From: Betaproteobacteria bacterium RIFCSPLOWO2_02_64_14
GTDB taxonomy: Bacteria > Pseudomonadota > Gammaproteobacteria > Burkholderiales > SG8-41
Direction of reading: 5' to 3'
DNA length: 41,993 nt
Assembly (NCBI GenBank): GCA_001770325.1
Contig: MEQT01000299.1
Location: 1-41,993, forward strand
Part shown: positions 1 through 7,919 of the stretch, one piece after another
How positions within the stretch are numbered: the stretch's first letter is position 1
How the letters are laid out: each line of letters opens with the position of its first letter
The notes under the pieces: generated by a model
What the model was told of the DNA's origin: nothing
Seen by the model: the letters and a program-made list of their open reading frames with translations, nothing else
Database searches by the model: none
Made by a program: the position numbers and the translations under genes

Positions 1-454
1 GCCGCCCGGATCGCGCGATGCGCAGCGCGCGCGCCATGTCGTCGCCGAGACCCGCGGCGTTCTGCGCGGTCCACGAAGCCTTGGTCACCGGCGTGGCCAA
101 CTCAGCCTGCGCCATTTCCTGAAACGCGCCGCGGCCCAGTTCGCGCAATGGTGCGTGGCCTGAAAGCATCACGAGTGGAGACTCCGACGCCAATGCAGTG
201 TAGAGGGCGCCGATACCGTTGGCGTGGCCCGGTCCGCCCGTGAGCAGCGCGACACCCGCCTCGCCCGTGAGGCGGCCCCAGGCGTCCGCCATGTGCACCG
301 CCGCGCCTTCATGGCGTACGTGCGTGATCGCGAGACGCGCGTCGAGGGCCGCGTCGTACACCGGCATGATCTGGTTGCCCGAGAGGGAAAACAGATGCCT
401 CACGCCCGCCCGTGCCAGCGCGCGGGCGAGAATATCAGCGCCTCTGAGCGCCAC
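1..454 (-). CDS. Thiamine pyrophosphate-binding enzyme, N-terminal part (cut by window edge)
   Basis: Only the N-terminal ~151 residues are present; the gene runs off the left edge. The frame read from a GTG at 454 opens with a run typical of the acetolactate-synthase/decarboxylase PYR domain: LARALARAGVRHLFSLSGNQ, then the RHEGAAVHMADAWGR segment with the conserved Glu that activates the TPP cofactor, then TGGPGHANG. GTG was chosen because it begins the conserved helix and is preceded by a GGTGGTAGG purine stretch. It lies 133 bp downstream of the UxaA-type lyase genes on the same strand, so it may act on the lyase product or substrate. Substrate cannot be assigned from this fragment; the sequence does not resemble the sulfoacetaldehyde acetyltransferase (Xsc) N-terminus as I recall it. 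Family assignment is firm, specific function open. Confidence 0.8.
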   Translation of the reverse strand, partial: MALRGADILARALARAGVRHLFSLSGNQIMPVYDAALDARLAITHVRHEGAAVHMADAWGRLTGEAGVALLTGGPGHANGIGALYTALASESPLVMLSGHAPLRELGRGAFQEMAQAELATPVTKASWTAQNAAGLGDDMARALRIARSGR

Positions 455-587
455 GACCTACCACCCGGTATTCGAGATCGACATGCAGGGTGGGAAGCGA
501 TCCGACAGGACGCCAGGGACGCAATGCTCGGCGACCGATCTTCCCTCTCGTCCTTCGCGTTTCCTTGGCGTCTTTCGCGTTTTCGCT

Positions 588-1757
588 TTACGCACTCTCG
601 TAGAGCCGGGTCATCACGAACTCCCGGTGACCCAGCGCTTCCGCGGCCGTGAGCCGCCCGTTGCACGTGCGCAGCATCACTTCGATCAGTTCGTCGCCCG
701 TCTGGTCGAGATTCTTCTCGCGCTGCAACAACCCGGAACAGTCGTAGTCAATGTGCTCGGACATGGTGCGAACCGTGCGCGGATTGGCGCTGAGCTTGAT
801 CACGGGCAGGATCGGATTGCCGATGACGTTTCCCTGGCCGGTCGGAAAGAGGTGGACGGCGTACCCCGCTGCAGCCAACAGCGTCACCATCTCGGCGGCG
901 GCGGACGACGAATCCATGAACCACAGGCCCGGGCGGGTCGGCGTCTCGGCCTTGTCCAGCACGCCGATCACCTTGCATTTCTTGCCGATCTTCTGGATGT
1001 TGCCGAGCGCCTTCTCCTCGATGGTGGTGAGCCCGCCCGCGAGATTGCCCTTGGTCGGCTGCGAGTCCGAAAGGTCGTCGACCTTGTGGCGTTCGATCAC
1101 CTCCTGGTAACGATTGAACATCGCCATGAACTGCTCCCGCACCGCCGGCGTGGCGCAGCGGTCCGCCACGATGTGCTCGCCGCCCGTGATCTCGGTGGTC
1201 TCGCCGAAGCACATGGTGACGCCGAGCGGCTCGAGCTTGTCGAAAGCGCTGCCGACGGTCGGATTGGAACCGCAGCCCGAAGTGGTGTCGGATTCACCGC
1301 ACTTGGTCGAAACCCAGAGCTCGCTGATCGGGCACTCGACGCGCTGCCGCTCGGAGGCCCACTGCACATACTCCTTCGCAACCTTGGAGGCGCGCAGGAT
1401 CGTGTCGTGATCACCGTGCAGTTCAATGCCGAAGCCGGTCACCGGCTTGCCGGTTTTTGCGATGCCATCGACGACGCGCTTGGCCCATTCCTGCTCGATG
1501 CAGATCACCACGACGGCAGCGACGTTAGGGTTCGAACCCGCGCCGATCAACGTGCGGAAATGCAGGTCCAGATCCGCGCCGAACTGCAGGCGGCCGTAGG
1601 GGTGAGGGATCGCCATCGCGCCCTTGATTTGGTGGGCCACCGCCTCGGCTGCGGCATTGGACAGGTCGTCCACCGGAAGAATAATGACGTGATTGCGCAC
1701 GCCGACCCGGCCATTTTCGCGCCGGTAGCCCCAGAATGTGGTTTTGCTTGAAATCAT
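588..1757 (-). CDS. UxaA-family lyase large subunit, sulfolactate sulfo-lyase beta (SuyB)-like
   Basis: 389 residues, ATG start at 1757. The UxaA/altronate dehydratase large-subunit family removes a group from a hydroxy acid. Visible family features are [15 protein letters not shown] near residue 10, the Cys-containing [20 protein letters not shown] region around 150-170 (probable metal or Fe-S site), GGEHIVADR, and the C-terminal [13 protein letters not shown] segment. The length (~390) and the detailed pattern ([26 protein letters not shown]) resemble what I recall of SuyB, which releases sulfite from (R)-sulfolactate, more than classical altronate dehydratase, where both domains are usually fused. 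The small subunit gene lies immediately upstream. Altronate- or galactarate-type activity remains possible. Family sure, substrate inferred. Confidence 0.75.
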   Translation of the reverse strand: MISSKTTFWGYRRENGRVGVRNHVIILPVDDLSNAAAEAVAHQIKGAMAIPHPYGRLQFGADLDLHFRTLIGAGSNPNVAAVVVICIEQEWAKRVVDGIAKTGKPVTGFGIELHGDHDTILRASKVAKEYVQWASERQRVECPISELWVSTKCGESDTTSGCGSNPTVGSAFDKLEPLGVTMCFGETTEITGGEHIVADRCATPAVREQFMAMFNRYQEVIERHKVDDLSDSQPTKGNLAGGLTTIEEKALGNIQKIGKKCKVIGVLDKAETPTRPGLWFMDSSSAAAEMVTLLAAAGYAVHLFPTGQGNVIGNPILPVIKLSANPRTVRTMSEHIDYDCSGLLQREKNLDQTGDELIEVMLRTCNGRLTAAEALGHREFVMTRLYESA

Positions 1758-1775
1758 TTCACAACCTCGTAATAA

Positions 1776-1803
1776 GTGATGGGTGATGGGTAACGGGCGG
1801 AAA
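1776..1803. repeat. Short heptamer array between the two lyase subunit genes
   Basis: Four consecutive 7-bp units on the plus strand: GTGATGG, GTGATGG, GTAACGG, GCGGAAA. It fills much of the 72-bp gap between the large- and small-subunit genes. The 7-bp period matches the arrays in the dcw cluster. Only two units are identical, so by itself it is weak. Confidence 0.5.
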
Positions 1804-1829
1804 CCGCACTGTTGCGCTTACCCGTTCTC

Positions 1830-2111
1830 CTACCAGCGTTTGGTTTTTAGGTTGTGGACGTGTGCGTGCTCGCCCACCGCGATGTCGGCCACCGACTTGC
1901 CGATGTCGAAACCGTACTTGATTACGGTGTCACCCTTCTTGATCGGTTTGGTCGCCACCTTGTGGCCGATGGGGATGTCGTTCAGCGCCTTGACCTTGAT
2001 AGTCGAATCATCTTCCATCACCCAGCCGGTCAGTTCCTGGCCGGCCTTGATGCCTTCGATCACGGCGACGCCGACCGTGTCCTTCTTGTCGTGAACCAGA
2101 ATGTGGATCAT
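1830..2111 (-). CDS. UxaA-family lyase small subunit (SAF domain), SuyA-like
   Basis: 93 residues from ATG 2111, which is preceded by a good AAGGAG six bases upstream; the further-upstream start adds seven residues without a ribosome site. It is a stand-alone SAF/UxaA N-terminal domain: MIHILVHDKKDTVGVAV, then DIPIGHKVATKPIKKGD, then GEHAHVHNLKTKRW at the C-terminus, the usual end of small subunits in two-component UxaA-type lyases. It pairs with the large subunit 72 bp downstream. The intervening DNA holds a short 7-bp-period repeat. Expression is likely controlled by the divergent GntR regulator. Assignment as small subunit is secure; the sulfolactate substrate is an inference. Confidence 0.78.
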   Translation of the reverse strand: MIHILVHDKKDTVGVAVIEGIKAGQELTGWVMEDDSTIKVKALNDIPIGHKVATKPIKKGDTVIKYGFDIGKSVADIAVGEHAHVHNLKTKRW

Positions 2112-2208
2112 GTCTGCTCCTTGCTGCACCACGCGTTGCGGAAAGAGGAAACTGCGGACTGCGGATTATTCTTCTACTCGCGCGATCCTAGTCAGGTTCG
2201 GTCTCAAA

Positions 2209-2231
2209 GTCAACTATATGACCTATATGAC
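2209..2231. promoter_or_regulatory. Operator-like repeat for the GntR regulator
   Basis: A perfect tandem 9-bp repeat, CTATATGAC at 2214-2222 and again at 2223-2231, preceded by GTCA so that GTCA-N6-TGAC (2209-2222) is an inverted repeat. It is AT-rich within GC-rich surroundings and lies midway between the divergent lyase and regulator genes. It overlaps the predicted -35 of the regulator promoter, consistent with autoregulation and repression of the lyase genes. Binding is inferred. Confidence 0.55.
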
Positions 2232-2255
2232 TTTCTCCTGGCCGATGATAGAATC
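2227..2255 (+). promoter_or_regulatory. Predicted sigma-70 promoter of the GntR regulator
   Basis: ATGACT (2227-2232), a 17-bp spacer, and TAGAAT (2250-2255), 31 bp before the regulator start. The -35 sits in the tandem operator-like repeat. Confidence 0.45.
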
Positions 2256-2285
2256 CCCGCGCTCACATTCACCACACGGACCAGC

Positions 2286-3044
2286 ATGATGGCCGACACG
2301 CTCGCGGCAGGCAACCTCACCCTCAATCCGCTCTACAAGGAAGTCAAGATACGCATCACACGCGGGCTCGCTGCGGGGGAGTGGAAGCCCGGCGGCGCGA
2401 TCCCCAGCGAGACCCGGCTCGCCAAACAGTTCAATGTCTCGATCGGCACCATTCGCAAGGCAATCGACGAGTTGGTCGCGGAAAAGATCCTGCTGCGCCA
2501 GCAGGGACGCGGCACTTTCGTCGCGACCCATAGCGATGACCGCACCCTTTTCTATTTCTTCCATATCGTCGGCAAGGACGGCGGCCGCGAGCTGCCGGTC
2601 ACCGAACTGCTCTCGTTCCGCAAGGGGCGCGCCGAGGCCGGCGAGGATGTGCGGCTCGGGATGCCGCGCGGGGGCAGAATACTGCGGGTCGAGAACCTGC
2701 TGAAGCTCGAAGGCAAGCCCGTGATTCTTGACGAAATCGTGGTGCCCGCCGTGCTGTTCCCCGATCTCGACCAGGAAACGTTCGGCGGGCGCGCGGGGAC
2801 GATCTACGGGCTGTACCAGGCGCGCTACGACATCAACGTCATACGCATCAGCGAACGGCTGTCGGCGGCCATCGCACCTCCCAAGGTCGCGGCCTTGCTC
2901 GGCATCACGGCGAGCGTGCCTGCCCTGAAAATCAAGCGCGTGGCGTACACCTACGACGACACCCCGGTCGAGTATCGCGTGAGCTGGGTCAATACCGGGA
3001 ACCATGAATACCTGAGCGACCTCTGGAAGAACGAGGCGCGCTAG
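2286..3044 (+). CDS. GntR family (HutC/UTRA-type) transcriptional regulator
   Basis: 252 residues from ATG 2286 (a second ATG follows directly). The N-terminal winged helix-turn-helix is typical GntR: LYKEVKIRITRGLAAGEWKP, then GGAIPSETRLAKQFNVSIGT and RKAIDELVAEKILLRQQGRGTF (about residues 17-80). The remaining ~165 residues match the UTRA effector-binding fold of the HutC subfamily, including RILRVENLLKLEGKP, LYQARYDINV and the C-terminal DDTPVEYRVSW. The gene is divergent from the lyase operon, so it probably represses that operon and is relieved by a pathway metabolite. The effector cannot be read from sequence. The open frame extends upstream of 2286, but that part is antisense to the small subunit. 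Confidence 0.88.
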   Translation: MMADTLAAGNLTLNPLYKEVKIRITRGLAAGEWKPGGAIPSETRLAKQFNVSIGTIRKAIDELVAEKILLRQQGRGTFVATHSDDRTLFYFFHIVGKDGGRELPVTELLSFRKGRAEAGEDVRLGMPRGGRILRVENLLKLEGKPVILDEIVVPAVLFPDLDQETFGGRAGTIYGLYQARYDINVIRISERLSAAIAPPKVAALLGITASVPALKIKRVAYTYDDTPVEYRVSWVNTGNHEYLSDLWKNEAR

Positions 3045-3073
3045 GGGCGTGTCGGACTGTCTCCCGACACACT
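3042..3073. repeat. REP-like palindrome at the end of the GntR gene
   Basis: GTGTCGG (3049-3055) pairs with CCGACAC (3064-3070); the stem extends imperfectly outward to the TAG stop (3042-3044) on one side and ACTCCTTA on the other. It separates convergent genes and may terminate both. Outline and sequence resemble the palindrome at 15701-15736, suggesting a repeat family. Confidence 0.6.
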
Positions 3074-3075
3074 CC

Positions 3076-4758
3076 TTACAATTTCTTCAGTTCGCGCCGC
3101 GCAACGTCCTGTTGCACCGGATCGCGGGAATTCCTTAGCACCCATTCGAACTGGGCCCGTGCGTCGTCGCGGTAGCCGCCCCGCGCGAGGCTCAAGCCGG
3201 CGGCAAGCCGCGCCTGGCGGGCGAGCGCGTCCGGCAAGTTCGAGTCCGCATGCGCTGCGGAGCGCAGGTAGTGCTCCGCAGCCGCGAGTGGTTTTCCCGT
3301 CATATCGCTCGCACGGCCGAGGTTGAAGAGTACGTGCCGGCGTTCCAATCCGTCGGCGCGCTGCGCCAGGGCCGCAAGCAATGGCTCGGCGGCGCCCGCG
3401 TGGCCCGCATCCAGGAACTCAAGGGACAGGGCAGATGCCCGCTTCACGACATCCGGTGGCCATGGGCCGGTCGCTGCGACTGCCTGCGTGATCTGCGCCA
3501 CCCCCACGTCCAGCTGGCCGGCGCGCATCATGGCTGCGGCAAGCCGCAACTGCCAATCGACGGGCGCGAGCCCAGGCGGAAGCTCCAACCCCTCCCACAT
3601 CCGCACTGCGGCAGCGTGCAGCCCGTGCGTCTCTCCGACCCCACCCAGCGCGTAACGCAGGCGTGGATCGAGCGTCGCCAGGTCGATGTCAGCATCGTTG
3701 AACAGCCGCAACGCCGCAACCTCGAGCTTTGCGAGCTGCAAGGAAAGTTCGAGTTGTAGCTGCGCGTTGGTGCGTGCCCCAGGCGTTGCGCCCCGTCGCG
3801 CGAGATGCGCAAAGACAGCGCGGGCAATCATCGGGTCGGTAGTGGCCCGGCTTGCCGCGAAGGCGCTCCATCCGGCATCGTCGTTGTCGAGGAGATGCTG
3901 CCTGTCCGCAGACTCGCGCGCCGCCGAAAAATAGGTCTGCCACAGCTCCCGTGCGCCCCCGGCCCGTGATGAGCTTGCGGGAGTCGAGTGCTGCAACTGC
4001 TGTTCGAGCGCCTCGATCCGGAGCGCCCGCCTGCCCTGCGTCCGCGCCGCGCGTGCAATGATTTCCCACCATCCGGCGCCCGGACGTTTGATCGCCGCCG
4101 GGCGCGCCAGGTTGATCGCTGCCTCGGGCTCGACGAGTCCGGCTTGAAGGCGCAACATGAGCTTGATCGGGTCCCCGTCGTCGAGGCTCGCCAGCCAGTT
4201 CACCGCCTCCTTCGCCATGCCGAGATCGAGCAGCGCCGTCACGAAGCGCGTGGCCGTGCGGCGCTCCACGGGCCGATGATCCAGATCGAAGCGCAACATG
4301 CTGCGATACGCATCGCCGCCATGCCGGTCAGCCACGTAACTTTCGATGACGAGCAGCCGGAGTTCGCGCAACTCATCGCCTGAGGCCGCGCCCTGCCACA
4401 ACAGGCGCGCGGCGTGGCGCCGTGCGGCAGCGCCCTGCCCTGTAGCAACGGCAGTACGCGCTGCCGGCATCAGGCACGCGCGCAGCGTCGGCGTCGCCAC
4501 ACCGGCAGGAAGGCGCTCCGCGCGCGCGAGAAGGTCCCGCACACGATCGAGCCGCGCGAGCAGACTGCAACGCAATGCCTCTCACTCGCCCCAACGCGAC
4601 GCACCGGGATCGGCGGATTGCGTCTTTTCCACCAGGTCCAGGGCGAGTTGCGGTGTCCCGCTCGCAGCGAGGCGCTGCGCGTTTTGCAGCGCGTCCGTGG
4701 TTTCTGCTGCCAGAGCGAGAGCGGCGCAGTACAGCAGCATTCCGGTCAACACTCGCAT
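3076..4758 (-). pseudogene. TPR-rich secreted protein interrupted by an in-frame TGA
   Basis: Read from ATG 4758 the frame encodes a signal peptide (MRVLTGMLLYCAALALAAET), a short TPR start, and then hits TGA at 4584-4582 after WGE. The same frame continues without any other stop for 502 codons with helix-turn-helix TPR-like segments (for example ALAQRADGLERRHVLFNLGR and LARGGYRDDARAQFEWVLRN) to a stop at 3076. At the break the text is GASRWGE-stop-EALRCSLLARLDR, so a TGG (Trp) to TGA change would restore a ~560-residue protein. No frameshift is needed. Without the signal peptide the downstream part, starting at a poor TTG (4575), would stay in the cytoplasm. Function unknown; TPR proteins of this layout are usually periplasmic or outer-membrane scaffolds. 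It may be a nonsense allele, or a sequencing error. Confidence 0.7.
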
Positions 4759-4797
4759 CGCGCTATTTTCCGCCCTGAAGCACGCGCGCTGCGAGCC

Positions 4798-4823
4798 AAA
4801 AAAAAGGCGGCCAGGCCGCCTTT
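4798..4823 (-). terminator. Intrinsic terminator of the rpsP-rimM-trmD-rplS operon
   Basis: On the minus strand an AAAGGCGGCC arm meets GGCCGCCTTT, followed by a run of eight T. It lies 26 bp beyond the rplS stop: a strong GC stem with a U-tract. Confidence 0.9.
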
Positions 4824-4848
4824 GCGCACGACGCAAGGCCTGCGCCTG

Positions 4849-5238
4849 CTACTGGTTGTCCGCCTCGGGCGCCGCTTCCGTAGCGCCGGCGAGTTTCTCC
4901 TTGATGCGGGCCGCCTTGCCGGAACGCTGACGTAGGTAGTAGAGTTTGGCGCGGCCCACGTCGCCGCGGCGCTTGACCTCGACGCTGGCGATGAGCGGCG
5001 AATAGGTCTGAAAGTTGCGCTCCACGCCCTCGCCCGAGGAGATCTTGCGCACGGTGAAGGACGAGTTCAGCCCGCGATTGCGTTTTGCGATCACCACGCC
5101 CTCGTAGGCCTGCACCCGCTTGCGGTCTCCTTCCACCACGTTGACGTTGACCACGACCGTGTCCCCCGCCGCAAATTCGGGGACTTCCTTGCCAAGGCGT
5201 TTGATCTCTTCCCGTTCCAGTTCCCTGATGATATCCAT
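4849..5238 (-). CDS. rplS: 50S ribosomal protein L19
   Basis: 129 residues. L19 sits at the 30S/50S interface of the ribosome. Conserved blocks are visible: [53 protein letters not shown] and [15 protein letters not shown]. Two ATG codons compete: 5244, overlapping the trmD stop as ATGA, and 5238. I prefer 5238 because the GGGAG motif is properly spaced for it and MDIIRELE matches the usual N-terminus. It has a slightly long acidic tail ([10 protein letters not shown]). Last gene of the rpsP operon, followed by an intrinsic terminator. Confidence 0.96.
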   Translation of the reverse strand: MDIIRELEREEIKRLGKEVPEFAAGDTVVVNVNVVEGDRKRVQAYEGVVIAKRNRGLNSSFTVRKISSGEGVERNFQTYSPLIASVEVKRRGDVGRAKLYYLRQRSGKAARIKEKLAGATEAAPEADNQ

Positions 5239-5240
5239 GT

Positions 5241-6005
5241 TCATGCTCCCGTGGAGTCCATCTCGCTCCTGAATTCTTCCAGCAGCCCGCGCTCCGCCGC
5301 CGACAACTCGCGGTTTGCGAGCAGATCCGGCCGCCGCAGCCAGGTCCGGCCCAGCGCCTGCTTCAGGCGCCAGCGGCTGATTTCCGCGTGGTTGCCCGAC
5401 AGCAATACTGCAGGCACCGTCAGACCTTCAAACTCATCCGGCCGCGTGTAATGCGGGCAATCGAGCAGCCCGCGCACAAATGAATCCTGTTCCGCCGATT
5501 CCGCATCACCCAGCGCACCCGGCAACTGGCGCACCACGCAGTCGATCAACACCATCGCAGCCAGTTCGCCGCCGGACAGCACATAGTCGCCGATCGAAAT
5601 CTCTTCGATCGGGTGGCGCCTCAGCAAACGCTCGTCCACGCCTTCGTAGCGCCCGGCGAGCAGCACCAGTCCGCTTTCGCGCGCCAACCCGGCGACCAGG
5701 GCATGATTCAGCAACCGGCCCTGCGGTGACAAATAAATCATCCGCGGCGTCGCCACCCCTGAACTCGCCTGGCGTTGCGCCGCGGCCGCAAGCGCCTTGG
5801 ACAGCGGCTCCACCATCATCACCATTCCGGGCCCGCCGCCGTACGGGCGGTCGTCAACGCTACGGTAAGCGTTTCCTGCAAAATCCCGGGGGTTCCACAA
5901 CACCAGTTGGTAGAGCCCTCTGTCACGCGCCCGCCCCGTGACCCCGCATTCGGTCACCGCGTCAAACATCGGGGGGAACAACGTGACGACGTCGAACTGC
6001 AGCAT
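5241..6005 (-). CDS. trmD: tRNA (guanine-N1)-methyltransferase TrmD
   Basis: 254 residues from ATG 6005, four bases after the rimM stop; a longer reading from 6047 would overlap rimM and lacks family similarity. TrmD methylates G37 of tRNAs that read CNN codons, using S-adenosylmethionine, and prevents +1 frameshifting. Seen: N-terminal [19 protein letters not shown], the [14 protein letters not shown] loop, and the trefoil-knot SAM site [12 protein letters not shown] followed by [16 protein letters not shown]. The C-terminal helical tRNA-binding domain is complete. Third gene in the conserved rpsP-rimM-trmD-rplS operon. Confidence 0.97.
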   Translation of the reverse strand: MLQFDVVTLFPPMFDAVTECGVTGRARDRGLYQLVLWNPRDFAGNAYRSVDDRPYGGGPGMVMMVEPLSKALAAAAQRQASSGVATPRMIYLSPQGRLLNHALVAGLARESGLVLLAGRYEGVDERLLRRHPIEEISIGDYVLSGGELAAMVLIDCVVRQLPGALGDAESAEQDSFVRGLLDCPHYTRPDEFEGLTVPAVLLSGNHAEISRWRLKQALGRTWLRRPDLLANRELSAAERGLLEEFRSEMDSTGA

Positions 6006-6009
6006 CAGG

Positions 6010-6522
6010 TCAGTAGTCAGCGCCCCAGTCCACGCGGATGATGCCACTCGCGAGGTCGACCTTCTGTATCACCGCCGCGACGAATGGAATCAAGCGCTCG
6101 CGTTCACCCCGCACCACCAGCACGTCGTTGGCCCCGGTTTCGAAGATCCGAACCACAACCCCCAATTCTTCGCCGACGACGTTTACTACCTTGAGACCGA
6201 ACAGGTCGGCCCAATAGAACTCGTTCTCCTTTGCGGCGGGAAGCGCCGCCCGCGGCACGGCTACCTCTTTGCCGCGCAGCGCCGTCGCCGCGTCACGGTC
6301 TTCGCACCCGAGCAATTGCGCCACGACCGCCGCACCGTGCACCCGCGCCTGCGCGACCTGCCGCTCTTCCCAGCGTTCCCCGTGACCCATCCACCACGAG
6401 CGATAGCGCAGCAGGTTTCCGGTTGCCGCGGTGAAGGGGACGACGCGCACCCATCCCTTCACTCCGTACGGGGCGGTTATCCGCCCCAGTATCACAAAAC
6501 GATCAGGCAGCCTTTTGCTCAC
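6010..6522 (-). CDS. rimM: 16S rRNA processing protein RimM
   Basis: About 170 residues. RimM binds ribosomal protein S19 and assists maturation of the 30S head. Conserved features are [20 protein letters not shown] at the N-terminus and the PRC-barrel part [14 protein letters not shown]...[20 protein letters not shown] 6522 overlaps the rpsP end by 20 bp; TTG 6525 or GTG 6498 are alternatives, the last removing the overlap. Operon context makes identity certain; only the exact start is not. Confidence 0.94.
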   Translation of the reverse strand: MSKRLPDRFVILGRITAPYGVKGWVRVVPFTAATGNLLRYRSWWMGHGERWEERQVAQARVHGAAVVAQLLGCEDRDAATALRGKEVAVPRAALPAAKENEFYWADLFGLKVVNVVGEELGVVVRIFETGANDVLVVRGERERLIPFVAAVIQKVDLASGIIRVDWGADY

Positions 6523-6757
6523 CAAACTGCTTGACGAGCCGCGCTGCGGTGTCCGAGAGCCGCGCGCCCTTGCCGCGCCAATGCGCGAGGCGCTCGCGGT
6601 TTATGCGAAGCGTTTCCTGGCCTTCGGGGGCCTTGGGATTGTAGAACCCGATGCGCTCGATAAAACGCCCATCGCGTGGGGAACGCGAATCCGCCACCAC
6701 CAAGTTGAAAAACGGGCGCTTCTTCGCCCCGCCACGCGCCAAACGGATGACAACCAT
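6503..6757 (-). CDS. rpsP: 30S ribosomal protein S16
   Basis: 84 residues with the complete S16 pattern: [61 protein letters not shown]16 stabilises the 5' domain of 16S rRNA during 30S assembly. First gene of the operon; its 3' end overlaps rimM, implying translational coupling. A promoter lies 38 to 68 bp upstream. Confidence 0.97.
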   Translation of the reverse strand: MVVIRLARGGAKKRPFFNLVVADSRSPRDGRFIERIGFYNPKAPEGQETLRINRERLAHWRGKGARLSDTAARLVKQFGEQKAA

Positions 6758-6795
6758 GGTCTACCTGCCGCTCTGCAGAATACGGAAAGGGCGTG

Positions 6796-6825
6796 ATTTT
6801 ACGCTAGTTTTTGGAAGCCACGCAA
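6796..6825 (-). promoter_or_regulatory. Predicted sigma-70 promoter of the rpsP operon
   Basis: On the minus strand: TTGCGT (6825-6820), 18-bp spacer, TAAAAT (6801-6796), leaving a short leader before rpsP. The region has no gene, is AT-richer than its surroundings and fits a ribosomal operon promoter. Confidence 0.6.
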
Positions 6826-6953
6826 GAAATTCGGCGGCTGGTGCGCTGCCTTGCCGGGCCTGCAGACACGATTTCTGAGTAGATCTTAAGGCCTTGATTC
6901 TGTTGTTGACCAATCGCGTTCCGGGCAAAATGCACCTTTTTTTCGGAGCCCGC

Positions 6954-7805
6954 ATGACGACCTGCACGCGAGCACAGGCAACGCGCCTGGAAGAGGTTCT
7001 CGCCGAGCGATTTGGCACAGCCTTCAGCGCCCCTGCAGATGCGCCGGGCGTCGACGAACTCATGCGCATGGCGAATCATCGCTCGCACCGCCGCTACCTG
7101 CCGCGTACCGTCGAACCAGCACTGCTGCGGTTGTTGTTCGGCTGCGCCCTGTCGGCGCCGTCCAAGAGCGACCTGCAGCAAGCCGATATCATCCACGTCG
7201 AGGATCGTTCCACGGTCAAGGCAATCGTCGACCTCATTCCCGACATGCCATGGATCAACCAGGCGCCGGTGTTTCTGGTTTTCTGCGGCAACAACCGCCG
7301 CATCCGGAAGATCGGCGACTGGCGCGGCAAGCCGTTTGCCAACGACCATCTCGACCACTTCATGAACGCGGCGGTCGATGCGGGACTCGTCATGATGAAC
7401 TTCATCCGCGCCGCGACTGCAGCCGGATTGGGCACCTGCCCGATCAGCGCGGTTCGCAACCGGCCCAACGAGGTCAGCCGCCTGCTGGAACTGCCAGACT
7501 GGGTGTTTCCGGTGGCCGGCCTGTGCGTTGGATATCCCGCGGAAGCGGGGCGCGTCAGCCCGCGCCTGCCGCTTGCGGTCACTGTGCACACCAACCGTTA
7601 CGATGAAGCCAACTTGGAACGGAACATCGATGCCTACGACCCGCGCCGGCAGGCGCTGCAGCCGTACCGCCGCCAACGATACGCCGATCGCTATGCCGAC
7701 GTTGAATTCTACGGCTGGTCGGAGGAGAAGGCGCGCCACTACTCGGTGCCGGAGCGCACGGATTTCGGCGCCTTTATCCGCGACAAGGGATTCAGCTTGA
7801 AATAA
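6954..7805 (+). CDS. Nitroreductase family protein (FMN-dependent NAD(P)H oxidoreductase)
   Basis: 283 residues from ATG 6954, with CGGAG just upstream; ATG 6930 would add eight residues. Nitroreductase signature elements: MRMANHRSHRRYLPRTVEP (FMN phosphate-binding Arg cluster), SAPSKSDLQQADIIHVED, a central DHLDHFMNAAVDAGLVMMNF helix, and GLGTCPISAVRNRPNEVSRL followed by PVAGLCVGYPAEAGRVSPRL, the arrangement seen in NfsA-like enzymes. The C-terminal RYADVEFYGWSEEK extension is also typical. It likely reduces nitro-, quinone- or related substrates with bound FMN. Single-gene unit between the rpsP operon (divergent) and ffh (convergent). Physiological substrate unknown. Confidence 0.88.
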   Translation: MTTCTRAQATRLEEVLAERFGTAFSAPADAPGVDELMRMANHRSHRRYLPRTVEPALLRLLFGCALSAPSKSDLQQADIIHVEDRSTVKAIVDLIPDMPWINQAPVFLVFCGNNRRIRKIGDWRGKPFANDHLDHFMNAAVDAGLVMMNFIRAATAAGLGTCPISAVRNRPNEVSRLLELPDWVFPVAGLCVGYPAEAGRVSPRLPLAVTVHTNRYDEANLERNIDAYDPRRQALQPYRRQRYADRYADVEFYGWSEEKARHYSVPERTDFGAFIRDKGFSLK

Positions 7806-7887
7806 CCTTACGCGCCGCGATGCCGCTGCGGTCGCCCTATGTCAGGCAGCGCCGTCGGCGTTCGTCGATGGATAAGTTCTTGCCATG

Positions 7888-7919
7888 AGGAATGCGCTGA
7901 CGCTGGTCAGCGCATTCCT
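7888..7919. terminator. Perfect 14-bp hairpin overlapping the ffh stop codon
   Basis: AGGAATGCGCTGAC (7888-7901), loop GCTG, GTCAGCGCATTCCT (7906-7919). The ffh stop (7909-7907) and last codons are inside one arm. No T-run follows on either strand. It lies between convergent nitroreductase and ffh genes, so it may work as a bidirectional, U-tract-less terminator or 3'-end stabiliser. Confidence 0.6.

Noticed and set aside
530-590. Degenerate TTCGCGT/CTTGGCGT repeat between the TPP enzyme and the lyase large subunit.
   Set aside because: It looks repetitive, but no fixed period holds over more than two units, so I did not list it as an array.
2151-2164. ACTGCGG x2 in the leader of the lyase small subunit.
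   Set aside because: It has period 7, but only two units; chance cannot be excluded.
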